64,000 nt of DNA. It comes from Arthrobacter sp. NicSoilB4 (lineage in GTDB: Bacteria > Actinomycetota > Actinomycetes > Actinomycetales > Micrococcaceae). The notes beneath the pieces are model-generated. The model ran no database searches, was not told the origin of the DNA, and saw only the letters and a list, made by a program, of their open reading frames with translations. The stretch covers positions 1,364,001-1,428,000 of the forward strand of contig NZ_AP024653.1 in NCBI RefSeq assembly GCF_019977335.1. Direction: 5' to 3'. This document shows positions 47,104 to 56,636 of this stretch, in pieces. The first letter of the stretch is position 1; every line of letters starts with the position of its first letter. The translations under genes and the position numbers were made by a program.

Positions 47104-47745
47104 ATGATTCTGCTGACAGGGTTCGAACCGTTCGGCGGCGGGAGTACCAACCCGTCGTGGGCGGCCGCACGGGACGCCGCGGCGCGGCTCCGGAATGAGG
47201 GGCTCGACGCGCAGGCTGTGGAGCTGCCCTGCGTCTTTGGGGACGCGATCCGCGTACTGGAAGCAGCGCTGGAGCGCTACCGCCCGGAACTGGTGGTCTG
47301 CGCGGGCCAGGCCGGCGGACGGTCCCGGATCTCGCTGGAGCGGATCGCGATCAACTGCGACGACGCCCGGATCCAGGACAATGCGGGCAACTCGCCCGTG
47401 GACCGGCCCGTGGTCGACGGGGGACCGGCTGCCTACTTCAGCACCCTTCCGGTGAAAGCGGCGCTCGCAGCCCTGCAGGCGGCAGAAATCCCCGCCGAAG
47501 TTTCCCAGACCGCCGGCACCTACGTCTGCAACCACGTCTTCTACGGGCTGATGCATGCCCTGCGGCTTCGGCCCCGAACGCGGGGAGGCTTTGTCCATGT
47601 TCCTTACGAGCCGGCCCAGTTGCCGCCGGGGAGCACGGACCCATCCCTTCCGTTGGATCAACTGGCGGAGGCGCTCGCCGTCGTCGTTCGCAGTTCACTG
47701 GCGACCGCGGTGGACCTCAAAATCCCTGCCGGCGCCACGCACTAG
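47104..47745 (+). CDS. pcp: Pyroglutamyl-peptidase I
   Basis: 213 aa cysteine peptidase (C15) that removes N-terminal pyroglutamate. GFEPFGGGSTNPSW opens the protein. The catalytic Glu is in GGRSRISLERIAIN, the Cys in QTAGTYVCNHVFYGLMH, and the His in RGGFVHVPYEP. Normal length. It converges on the SIMPL gene with 16 nt between stops. Confidence 0.94.
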   Translation: MILLTGFEPFGGGSTNPSWAAARDAAARLRNEGLDAQAVELPCVFGDAIRVLEAALERYRPELVVCAGQAGGRSRISLERIAINCDDARIQDNAGNSPVDRPVVDGGPAAYFSTLPVKAALAALQAAEIPAEVSQTAGTYVCNHVFYGLMHALRLRPRTRGGFVHVPYEPAQLPPGSTDPSLPLDQLAEALAVVVRSSLATAVDLKIPAGATH

Positions 47746-47761
47746 GGGCCCAGGGGCCATC

Positions 47762-48400
47762 TCAGCCGAGCAGTTCCCACACGACGCCGACCGTGGCGCT
47801 GATGCTGGACTCGCCGGCCTCCACCGTGAGCGACTCCACCGCGGCGGCCCGCTGCATCTTCGCGACCGGGATGGGCGCCGGGTGGCCGGACTGCTGCTCG
47901 AGCGAAACGACTCTGCCCAATGAAGCCCCGGCGAGCGACGCGAAGTGCCCGGCCGTGGTGAGGGCGTCCTGCCAGGCGGCCTCGCGGGCCCGGGCGGCGA
48001 CGGCGGCGGGGTCGGCGAAGCCGAGTTCCAGCCCGTTGAGCCGGACGTCGTTGCCGCCGGCCGCGACCGCGGCGGCAATGACCTCCGACGATGTCCCCAG
48101 TTCCCGGATCCGGACACTCAGGACCGTCGACGCCAGGTAGCCCGAGACCACCTGCCCCCGACCCTCCTGCCAGTTCACCTCTGCGCGCACATTGAGGCCC
48201 GACGTCGTGATGTCCGGATTGGCGACGCCGTACCCGCGGAGTGCCGCTGTGATCGCCGACGAGACCCGGCCCGCCTCTCCGTACGCGGCGCCGACGTCCT
48301 CCCTGCGGCACTCGACGCCGATGGAGAGGGTCAGCAGGTCCGGGGCGGCTTCCGCGCTGCCGGACCCGGTGACGGAGATTGTCCTGGGGCTGTCGGTCAT
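47762..48400 (-). CDS. SIMPL domain (DUF541) protein
   Basis: 212 aa. RTISVTGSGSAEAAPDLLTLSIGVECR, GYGVANPDITTSGLNVRAEVNW and YLASTVLSVRIREL are typical of SIMPL proteins, which often lie in or near the periplasm, but no signal peptide is visible, so it is probably cytoplasmic. ATG 48400 overlaps the stop of the upstream gene (ATGA), so the two are coupled. Role unknown. Confidence 0.85.
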   Translation of the reverse strand: MTDSPRTISVTGSGSAEAAPDLLTLSIGVECRREDVGAAYGEAGRVSSAITAALRGYGVANPDITTSGLNVRAEVNWQEGRGQVVSGYLASTVLSVRIRELGTSSEVIAAAVAAGGNDVRLNGLELGFADPAAVAARAREAAWQDALTTAGHFASLAGASLGRVVSLEQQSGHPAPIPVAKMQRAAAVESLTVEAGESSISATVGVVWELLG

Positions 48401-48852
48401 GTCATGCCTCGTTCCGTTTCGGATGTTCGGATCGTGTGCCGGGATCGGGCGTCCGGCTCCGGATAGCCGCCGGCCTGCAGCCCGGCCCGGCGTTCGAAGA
48501 AATTGCGCGAGCCGGGGTTGCCCGTCCGGAGCAGGGACCAGCCTGCCGCGAGGAAATACAACGGCAGGAACGGAAGGCCCAGGCACCAGGCGTACTGCGT
48601 GCAGTGGCGCTCTTCGTGCCCCAGCAGGACGGGGTTGGCCAGGACCTCCTCCGGCCCGGCGCGGAAGAGCACCACATTGCCCACCGTGAACGCGGCGGCG
48701 AAGGGGAGCCGCCAGCGGTAGCCGGCGGCAATCAGCAGTCCCCGGGGCCCCCGGCGGACGGACGTGCGGGCACAGCCGGCCAGCAGCAGCCCCAGCGGAG
48801 TTGTTGCATTCAGTACATTGGCCAGCTGCCGTAGCCGTTGTCCCGGCGTCAT
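48397..48852 (-). CDS. Hypothetical protein with HEERH motif
   Basis: 151 aa, not recognised with certainty. A hydrophobic stretch (RLPFAAAFTVGNVVLF) precedes LLGHEERHCTQYAWCLGLPFLPLYFLAAGW, where HEERH resembles a zinc-peptidase helix, and NPGSRNFFERRAGLQAGG, which is conserved-looking. Similar short proteins without proven activity occur in Actinobacteria. It is translationally coupled to the SIMPL gene downstream. The metal site is an inference from five residues. Confidence 0.65.
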   Translation of the reverse strand: MTPGQRLRQLANVLNATTPLGLLLAGCARTSVRRGPRGLLIAAGYRWRLPFAAAFTVGNVVLFRAGPEEVLANPVLLGHEERHCTQYAWCLGLPFLPLYFLAAGWSLLRTGNPGSRNFFERRAGLQAGGYPEPDARSRHTIRTSETERGMT

Positions 48853-49132
48853 GAGGCCATGCTAGCCGGGCGCCCCGCCATGCGGGATGGGACCATGCGG
48901 GATGCCTGGCGGCGCGGGCAGGGCCGCAGTGCCGAGGCCTAGGGGAGCGGGAGGGGGGAGCGGCAGCGCGGGCGCCGTCACGTTCGGGCACCTGAGCCCG
49001 TTCAACTAGACTGAAGGGGAGTGCCCGCCGGAGCGATTTAGGCGAGCCCTGTCCTTTGCCGACGCGCTGGTCCCTGCACCCCTGAAGGTCCTGTGCCGTT
49101 GGCATGAACCGACTCGTAGCTAAGAACAGTAG
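48853..49132 (+). other. pheS upstream region, 280 nt
   Basis: Contains the duplication CATGCGGGATG (two copies, ~48881-48905) and a -10-like TAGACT at 49007-49012, giving a ~110-nt leader. I find no T-box, Phe-rich leader peptide or clear terminator in the leader. Confidence 0.5.
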
Positions 49133-50194
<1,062 letters not shown>

Positions 50195-50196
50195 CA

Positions 50197-52740
50197 GTGC
50201 GTATCCCACTTTCCTGGCTGCGTGAATTCGCGCAGGTACCGGCCGGAGCAACGGCCGAAGACGTGATGGCGGACCTGGTCAAGGTCGGCTTTGAAGAAGA
50301 AGCCGTCCACCGGCCCACGGACGCCCTCCAGGGCCCCGTCGTGGTGGGCCAGGTCCTGAGCATCGTCAAGGAACCCCAGACCAACGGCAAGACCATCAAC
50401 TGGTGCCAGGTCCGGGTGGTCCCCGAGGGCCAGCAGCAGAGCCTCACTGGCGACGGCATCGACCCCTCCGGTGTCCAGGGCATCATCTGCGGCGCCCACA
50501 ACTTCGTGGAAGGCGACAAGGTGGTGGTCACCCTCCCCGGTGCCGTGCTTCCCGGCGACTTCCACATTTCTGCGCGGAAGACCTACGGGCACCTGTCCGC
50601 CGGCATGATCGCGTCCGTGCGAGAGCTCGGCATCGGCGAGGACCACGACGGCATCCTGGTGCTGTCCCGGATCGGGCTTGACCCCGAAATCGGCGCCGAC
50701 GCCATGGAGCTCCTGGGCCTCTACGACCAGGCCGCTGAAATCAACGTCACCCCGGACCGCGGCTACGCATTCTCGATCCGCGGCGTGGCCCGGGAGTACG
50801 CCCACGCCACCGGCACGCCGTTCACGGACCCGGCGTCGAAGGTCCAGGCACCCGCGGCCCTGGCTGGCGGCTACGGCGTCAAACTCAACGATGACGCCCC
50901 GATCTACGGCAAGCCCGGCTGCGACCGCTTCGTTGCCCGCGCCGTCCGCGGCGTCGACGCCACGAAACCGACACCCCCGTGGATGTCCTCCCGGCTCCGG
51001 CTCGCCGGCATCCGCTCCATCTCGCTGCCGGTGGACATCTCCAACTACGTCATGCTCGAACTCGGGCAGCCCACGCACTGCTACGACCTGGACAAGCTCT
51101 CGGGCGACATCGTGGTCCGCCGTGCCGTGGCAGGCGAAAAGATCACCACCCTGGACGAGAAGGTCCGCGCGCTGGACGTCGAGGATCTGCTGATCACCGA
51201 CGGCTCCGGCGCGATCGGCATCGCCGGTGTGATGGGCGGCGCCGCCACCGAGGTGTCCGATGCGACGTCGAACATCCTCGTTGAGGCTGCGCACTTCGAC
51301 GAGGTGTCCATCGGACGCTCCCGCCGCCGCCACAAGCTGCCGTCCGAAGCGTCCAAGCGCTTCGAACGCGGCGTGGATTGGCACGTCGCGAATATCGCCG
51401 CGCAGCGCGTGGTCGACCTCCTGGTCGAACTTGCCGGCGGCACCGCCGATGAGGCAGGCACCGACGTCGGGACCGCGCCGGATACCGTCACCGTCGAGCT
51501 TCCCGCAGCCTTCGCCGCGGAACGGATCGGCATCGATTTCACCGAGGAACAGATCGTCACCTCGCTCGAGGACCTCGGCGCCGTCGTGGTCAAGAACGAC
51601 GGCGGCTACACAGTGACTGCCCCGAGCTGGCGCAATGACCTGGAAACCAAGGAGGACCTCTCCGAGGAGATCGCCCGGCTGGTCGGCTACGACCAGATCC
51701 CCGCGAGCCTGCCCGTGGCGCCTCCGGGCCGAGGACTGACCCGCACGCAGCAGCAGCGCCGGCGCCTCGTCCAGGCACTGGCCGATTCCGGCCTCACCGA
51801 AGTCCTGGCGTACCCGTTCGTCTCCAAGGCCGCCAACGACACGTTCGGCGTGTCCACGGAAGGAACGCCGCGCAAGGCGCTCAAGCTGGCCAACCCGATC
51901 AGCGAGGAGCAGGGCTACCTGCGCACGTCGATCCTGCCGGGCCTGATCGAGGTGGCCAAGCGAAACCACTCGCGCGGCTTCCGCGACCTGGCCCTGTTCG
52001 AGGCCGGCCTCGTGTTCCTGCCGGGCGACACACTCGGCACCTCCTCAATCCCGCCGCTTGGCATCAAACCCGGCGATGAGGTGCTGGACGGACTTTACGA
52101 CGGCGTCCCGGACCAGCCGCTGTACGTCGCCGCGGTCCTCACCGGCCATGACTCGCCGGCCGCCGCAGGCCACACCCCCCGGGCGTGGGACTGGGCCGAT
52201 GCGCTGGACATCGCCAGGACCGCCGGCGCCGTGCTCGGCGTCGAGATCGTGATCAGCCAGGGACACCACCAGGCCTTCCACCCGGGACGGGCTGCCCAGC
52301 TGGCGCTCCGCACCGGCGAAGTCCTGGGCTATGCCGGCGAGCTGCACCCGAAGCTGCTGGCCGCCCACGACATGCCCGCGCGGTCGGTGGCGATCGAATT
52401 CAATGCGGACGACCTCTTTGAGGCCGCCGCAGACGTGATAGTGGCCCGGCACATCTCCACGTACCCGGTGGCCACCCAGGACGTCGCCCTCGTGGTGCCG
52501 CAGGAAGTCCCGGCGGAAGAGGTGCTCGATGCCCTGCGCGAGGGCGCCGGCGAACTGCTCGAGGACGTCGCCCTCTTCGACGTGTACGCGGGCAAGGGCA
52601 TCGAGGACGGCAAGAAGTCGCTGGCCTTCAGCCTGCGCTTCCGCGCCGGGGACCGCACGCTGACCGCGGACGAGGCATCCGCGGCCCGCGAAGGCGCCGT
52701 CGCTGTGGCGCACGAGCGCTTCGGAGCAGTCCAACGCTAG
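50197..52740 (+). CDS. pheT: Phenylalanine-tRNA ligase beta subunit
   Basis: 847 aa. GTG 50197 gives VRIPLSWLREFAQVPAG. Domains in order: tRNA-binding OB domain (VVVGQVLSIVKEPQTNGKTINWCQV), B3/B4 editing region (GYAFSIRGVAREYAHATGT), B5 domain, the catalytic-like domain, and a C-terminal FDX-ACB domain (VALFDVYAGKGIEDGKKSLAFSLRF). Normal length for Actinobacteria. Confidence 0.97.
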   Translation: MRIPLSWLREFAQVPAGATAEDVMADLVKVGFEEEAVHRPTDALQGPVVVGQVLSIVKEPQTNGKTINWCQVRVVPEGQQQSLTGDGIDPSGVQGIICGAHNFVEGDKVVVTLPGAVLPGDFHISARKTYGHLSAGMIASVRELGIGEDHDGILVLSRIGLDPEIGADAMELLGLYDQAAEINVTPDRGYAFSIRGVAREYAHATGTPFTDPASKVQAPAALAGGYGVKLNDDAPIYGKPGCDRFVARAVRGVDATKPTPPWMSSRLRLAGIRSISLPVDISNYVMLELGQPTHCYDLDKLSGDIVVRRAVAGEKITTLDEKVRALDVEDLLITDGSGAIGIAGVMGGAATEVSDATSNILVEAAHFDEVSIGRSRRRHKLPSEASKRFERGVDWHVANIAAQRVVDLLVELAGGTADEAGTDVGTAPDTVTVELPAAFAAERIGIDFTEEQIVTSLEDLGAVVVKNDGGYTVTAPSWRNDLETKEDLSEEIARLVGYDQIPASLPVAPPGRGLTRTQQQRRRLVQALADSGLTEVLAYPFVSKAANDTFGVSTEGTPRKALKLANPISEEQGYLRTSILPGLIEVAKRNHSRGFRDLALFEAGLVFLPGDTLGTSSIPPLGIKPGDEVLDGLYDGVPDQPLYVAAVLTGHDSPAAAGHTPRAWDWADALDIARTAGAVLGVEIVISQGHHQAFHPGRAAQLALRTGEVLGYAGELHPKLLAAHDMPARSVAIEFNADDLFEAAADVIVARHISTYPVATQDVALVVPQEVPAEEVLDALREGAGELLEDVALFDVYAGKGIEDGKKSLAFSLRFRAGDRTLTADEASAAREGAVAVAHERFGAVQR

Positions 52741-52943
52741 AGCACAGGGGGACCGCTGGCACCCTCGCCGTAGCCGGAATCACCGTCCGGTCCGTTCGTC
52801 TTGCCGACGTCGGACCGGACGGTGAGGCTTTCCTCGGAGCGGCCGAACGCGCGCGCGCCGCAGGCATCAAGGATCCGGGGAAGCGGCGGGACTTCCTGGC
52901 CGGCCGGATCGCGCTGCGGGATTTCGCCGCCGGAATCCTCGGC

Positions 52944-53447
52944 GTGCGCCCCGGGCAGCTCACGGCCGCCTATTCGTGCCCGGAGTGCGGGACGGGGCCG
53001 GAGCTGGACCACGGCCGGCCCGGCTACCTGCTGGACGGTGCGCCCGCCGGCCTTCTCCTGAGCCTTTCCCGCAGCCGCGGCTGGGCGCTGCTGGCCGGCG
53101 GTCCCGCCGGTGCGGCGGGTGTTATGGACGGTGCCGCGGTCGGCGTCGACCTGGAGCACAGCTCCGGGGTCGGGTTCCCGGGGTTCGACGACGTCGCCCT
53201 CACCCCGGCGGAACGGCGGCTGCTCGCGGCGGTGGCGCCGGAGGAGGCGATGGCCTGGCGGGCAGCCGCCTGGGCGCGCAAGGAGGCACTGCTGAAGGCC
53301 CGCGGCACAGGGCTGCGGGTCGAACCGGCCTCGGTTGAGGCCTTCGCGGAGTCCGCCGACGGCACTGTCCTCGTTGACCTGGACACGGTTGCCTTGGGCC
53401 TGCCGGCCGGCTTTGCCGCCGCGCTGGCCATCCTGGGAACGGCGTAG
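52944..53447 (+). CDS. 4'-phosphopantetheinyl transferase, start uncertain
   Basis: The part from GTG 52944 is 167 aa and contains the core motifs: SLSRSRGWALLAGG, AAVGVDLEH and WARKEALLKARGTGLRVEP. Conserved sequence of the family, RRDFLAGRIALRDFAAGILG, lies upstream in the same frame, but from the pheT stop to 52944 that frame has no ATG, GTG or TTG. Either a rare start codon (for example ATC 52779 or CTC 52764) or an error/mutation is involved. The enzyme would arm carrier proteins and could serve the Pls-type NRPS at 56.6-60.6 kb. Coordinates give the conservative portion. Confidence 0.75.
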   Translation: MRPGQLTAAYSCPECGTGPELDHGRPGYLLDGAPAGLLLSLSRSRGWALLAGGPAGAAGVMDGAAVGVDLEHSSGVGFPGFDDVALTPAERRLLAAVAPEEAMAWRAAAWARKEALLKARGTGLRVEPASVEAFAESADGTVLVDLDTVALGLPAGFAAALAILGTA

Positions 53448-53505
53448 CAGCCAAGCCCGGCGGAGAGCCGATGCCTGCCAGGGATGTTTAAGGCACACTG
53501 GTGGC

Positions 53506-54579
53506 GTGAGCGGATTCCGGTGGGTGCTGCACGTCGATCTCGACCAGTTCATCGCGGCGGTCGAGGTGCTCCGGCGGCCGGAGCTTGCGGGCAAGCCGGT
53601 CATTGTCGGCGGCCGGGGTGACCCCACGGAGCGGGCAGTGGTGTCGACGGCATCCTACGAAGCCAGGGCGTTCGGCGTGGGGTCGGGCATGCCGCTGCGC
53701 ATTGCGGCCCGGAAAGTGCCCGACGCCGTGATCCTGCCCGTCGATCACGAGGCTTACCTCGCGGCGTCTGAAACGGTGATGGCTACCCTGCGCGAGCAGC
53801 CCGGCGCCACCGTGCAGGTGCTGGGTTGGGATGAAGCCTTTGTTGGCATTGAGACAGAGAATCCGGAAGCCTACGCCCGGCAGGTGCAGGCCGCCGTCCT
53901 GGCGCAAACGCAGCTGCACTGCAGCGTGGGCATCGGCGACACCTTGGTCCGGGCCAAGGTCGCCACCGGATTCGGCAAGCCGGCCGGCGTCTTCCGTCTC
54001 ACTGCAGGGAACTGGCTGGACGTCATGGGCAACCGGCCCACCAAGGACCTGTGGGGCGTCGGAACCAAAGTGTCCGGCCGGCTGGCCAAACTCGGCATCA
54101 ACACGGTCGCCGAGTTGGCTGCGTCCGACCCCCGGGACCTGGTCCCGGAGTTCGGACCCAGGATGGGACCTTGGTACGCGGAGCTCGGACGCGGGGACGG
54201 CGCCAGCGTTGTGGACGACACCCCCTGGGTTGCGCGCGGGCACAGCCGGGAGACCACCTTCCAGAAGGACCTGACCGACCCCGCGCAGGTGGACGACGCC
54301 GTGAGGGAGCTGACAGCGCATGTCCTTGAGGATGTTGTGGCCGAAGGCCGGCCCGTGATTGGGCTGACCCTCAAGGTTCGGTACGCGCCGTTCCTCACCA
54401 AGACCCACGCGAGGAAGATTCCCGAGACATTCGACAAGAGCGAAATCCTCGAGCGGGCCCTGGACCTCGCGGCCGGAATCGAAGCGGGCCGTCCCATCCG
54501 GCTCCTGGGCCTGCGGGCCGAAATGGCAATGCCCGACGACGCCCGCAAGGGACACACTCCGACGCGCGGCGGCTGGTAA
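53506..54579 (+). CDS. dinB: DNA polymerase IV (Y family)
   Basis: 357 aa. GTG 53506 gives VSGFRWVLHVDLDQFIAAVE with the first catalytic Asp. VVSTASYEARAFGVGSGMPL is the dNTP-binding segment, and GWDEAFVGIE carries the second acidic pair (usually SIDEA, so W replaces I). A little-finger domain follows. No LexA box is visible upstream, in keeping with dinB genes of mycobacteria that are not SOS-induced. The tail lacks the usual beta-clamp motif QLxLF at the extreme C-terminus, so clamp binding is not evident. Confidence 0.9.
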   Translation: MSGFRWVLHVDLDQFIAAVEVLRRPELAGKPVIVGGRGDPTERAVVSTASYEARAFGVGSGMPLRIAARKVPDAVILPVDHEAYLAASETVMATLREQPGATVQVLGWDEAFVGIETENPEAYARQVQAAVLAQTQLHCSVGIGDTLVRAKVATGFGKPAGVFRLTAGNWLDVMGNRPTKDLWGVGTKVSGRLAKLGINTVAELAASDPRDLVPEFGPRMGPWYAELGRGDGASVVDDTPWVARGHSRETTFQKDLTDPAQVDDAVRELTAHVLEDVVAEGRPVIGLTLKVRYAPFLTKTHARKIPETFDKSEILERALDLAAGIEAGRPIRLLGLRAEMAMPDDARKGHTPTRGGW

Positions 54580-54710
54580 CGGCGTCCCCTTTGCGTAACC
54601 CTGGACGTTCTCGCGACACTTAGCCAACTTCGGCCGCAAACCTAAGGACAGGTTGGCGGGCAATGTGCAATCAACCCGTCAGCCCACTGGAGCTAACCGG
54701 TCCGCCTTGG

Positions 54711-54716
54711 TAGCTT
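54711..54716 (+). promoter_or_regulatory. -10 element (TAGCTT) of the VOC gene, leaderless
   Basis: TAGCTT is followed by 6 nt and then ATG 54723. Confidence 0.5.
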
Positions 54717-54722
54717 CAAGAC

Positions 54723-55160
54723 ATGGCCATCAAACTTGAGAACGTCGGTATCGCCGTCGAGGACCTCGAAGCCACAATCGCCTTTTTCACCGACCTCGGG
54801 CTCACCGTCGTGGGCCGTGACACCGTCAGCGGCGAGTGGACCGACACTGCGGTCGGACTTGATGGCAACCACGCCAACATTGCGATGCTCCAGACCCCGG
54901 ACGGTCATGGTCGGCTTGAGCTCTTCGAATACATCCACCCCAAAGCGATCGAGTCGCAGCCAACCCGCCCCAACGACATCGGCATGCATCGCGTGGCCTT
55001 CTCGGTCGACAACATAGACCAAGCCCTCGAGGCAGCTGCGAAGCACGGATGCTTTCCGCTGCGCGGCGTGGCGACCTACAAAGACGTCTACAAACTCACC
55101 TATGTCCGTGGTCCCAGCGGAATCATCGTGATGCTTGCCGAGGAACTAAAGAAAAACTGA
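54723..55160 (+). CDS. VOC superfamily protein (glyoxalase/dioxygenase fold)
   Basis: 145 aa. Two beta-alpha-beta-beta-beta modules: LENVGIAVEDLEATIAFFTDLGL and GMHRVAFSVDNIDQALEAAAKHG. Possible metal ligands are the His in GMHRVAF and the Glu in RLELFEY. The first His usual in (H)VGIAV is Asn here, so the metal site is altered or absent. It may be an epimerase, dioxygenase or binding protein; no neighbour suggests which. Confidence 0.78.
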   Translation: MAIKLENVGIAVEDLEATIAFFTDLGLTVVGRDTVSGEWTDTAVGLDGNHANIAMLQTPDGHGRLELFEYIHPKAIESQPTRPNDIGMHRVAFSVDNIDQALEAAAKHGCFPLRGVATYKDVYKLTYVRGPSGIIVMLAEELKKN

Positions 55161-55220
55161 CGCCCGGATCGGCCCAGTTAGAAGGAATCCCTCGCAGTGC
55201 CTGCGGCGAGCGTCTGCATC

Positions 55221-56609
55221 TCAGTGCGGGGCCGGCAACGGCGGCAGGGCCTCCTGATACAGCCACGGGTGCAGCAGGGACTCGGTATCGAGCCCGGTCG
55301 CGTGGTCCGCGGTGATGATGAACTGCTGTGTTGAGACGGATCCGTGGCGGTTCTGGCCCGCCCACTCGTGAAGGAGCGAGAAGAAGGCCAGGTCTCCGCA
55401 GCGCAGGCGCAGGGCATGCAGGGCCAGGGCGCCACGCTTGTAGACCCGGTCGTCGAACATCAGCTCCGGGCCGGGGTCGCCCACGAGCAGGTCCTGCTTG
55501 CCGGCGTCGAGCTTCCGCCAGGCGGCGGCGGCCCGCCGGGCCACCGTCATGACACCCGACTCTTCGGACCAGATCCACTCGGCATAGCAGGCGAATCCCT
55601 CATGGAGCCAGATGTCTTTCCACGTGGCCGCCGTCAGCGAGTTCCCGAACCACTGGTGGGACAACTCATGGGCGATGAGCCGCTGGGACTCCCAGTCGTG
55701 CTCCAGATGGTTGGGGCCGAAGATCGACAGGCTTTGCGCCTCCAGCGGGATCTCCAGTTCGTCCCCGGCCACCACGACGGTGTATTCGGCGAAAGGATAG
55801 GGGCCGAAACAGTCGATGAAGGTGCGCATCATCTCGGGCTGCCGGGCCAGGCCCTCGCGGGCCGTCTCGGCCAGCTCCGCCGGAACAGCCGCATATTGGG
55901 GCACCTGGGCTGTCGGGCGGACGGGGTTGAGCGCCAGAAGCTCATAGCGGCCGATCTGGACCGTGGCGAGGTATGTGGCCATCGGCTCGGACTGCTCGTA
56001 GACCCAAGTCTCGCGGCTGGACCGGGTGGTGCGCGAGACCAGGAGTCCGTTGCACACAGCCCGGTAGTTCGCGTCCGTTGTCACCGAGATCCGGTAGCTG
56101 GCCTTGTCCCGGGGGTGGTCGTTGCAGGGGAACCAGGACGGTGCGCCGTTCGGCTGGCCGGCCACCAGGACCCCGTCGGTGAGCTCCTCCCAGCCCACTT
56201 CGCCCCACAGGCCGCGGCGGGGGGAGGGGTTCCCCTCGTAGCGGATGTCCAGGGTGAATTCCTCACCGGCCAACAGGGCGGCTTCGGGGACGACGACGAG
56301 CTGGTCGGCGCGGTGGCTGAACCTCCGGACCCTCCGCCCGCCGAGCTGGATCTTGGTGGCCCGGAGCCCGGTCAGGTCCAGCACGATGGCCGACGTCGGG
56401 CGCTGCGTCACCGCGTGCACCACCGCCCGCCCGTTCAAGCGGTTGCTGCTGAGCTTGTAGTCCAGCTCAAGTTCGTAGCGGGTGACACGGTAGGCATCCG
56501 TGCCGTGGCCGGGCAGGTAGGGATCGGGGGAGCCGGAAGCATCGTCCGAGGGCAGGCCGCTTCCGCTGCCGGGTGCGACAGCGGAACTCGGGGTCGTGGA
56601 ACTCATCAA
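55221..56609 (-). CDS. M1 family metallopeptidase, probable poly-amino-acid hydrolase partner
   Basis: 462 aa. The zinc motif HELSHQWFGN (His314, His318) with WLHEGFACYAEW (Glu337) obeys HExxH-x18-E. The GAMEN substrate motif is replaced by PLEAQS. It lacks the C-terminal domains of large M1 enzymes. It starts 27 nt after the Pls-type synthetase on the same strand, so it is an operon partner. In Streptomyces albulus, epsilon-poly-lysine-degrading Pld enzymes are M1-type aminopeptidases, one encoded next to pls. A role in trimming polymer or self-protection is an inference. Confidence 0.85.
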   Translation of the reverse strand: MMSSTTPSSAVAPGSGSGLPSDDASGSPDPYLPGHGTDAYRVTRYELELDYKLSSNRLNGRAVVHAVTQRPTSAIVLDLTGLRATKIQLGGRRVRRFSHRADQLVVVPEAALLAGEEFTLDIRYEGNPSPRRGLWGEVGWEELTDGVLVAGQPNGAPSWFPCNDHPRDKASYRISVTTDANYRAVCNGLLVSRTTRSSRETWVYEQSEPMATYLATVQIGRYELLALNPVRPTAQVPQYAAVPAELAETAREGLARQPEMMRTFIDCFGPYPFAEYTVVVAGDELEIPLEAQSLSIFGPNHLEHDWESQRLIAHELSHQWFGNSLTAATWKDIWLHEGFACYAEWIWSEESGVMTVARRAAAAWRKLDAGKQDLLVGDPGPELMFDDRVYKRGALALHALRLRCGDLAFFSLLHEWAGQNRHGSVSTQQFIITADHATGLDTESLLHPWLYQEALPPLPAPH

Positions 56610-56636
56610 CCGTCTTTCGGGATTGCTGGGGCTGGG

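Noticed and set aside
47116..47130. GGGTTCGAACCG resembling a tRNA T-arm
   Set aside because: It lies inside pcp coding for GFEPFGG; no acceptor or anticodon stem is around it. No tRNA gene was found in the window.
49021..49041. GTG mini-ORF (VPAGAI) in the pheS leader as a Phe attenuator
   Set aside because: It contains no Phe codon, and I saw no terminator or T-box features in the leader.
53480..53510. LexA box at dinB
   Set aside because: Searched for GAAC/GTTC dyads upstream of dinB and found none, so it is not included in the SOS set.
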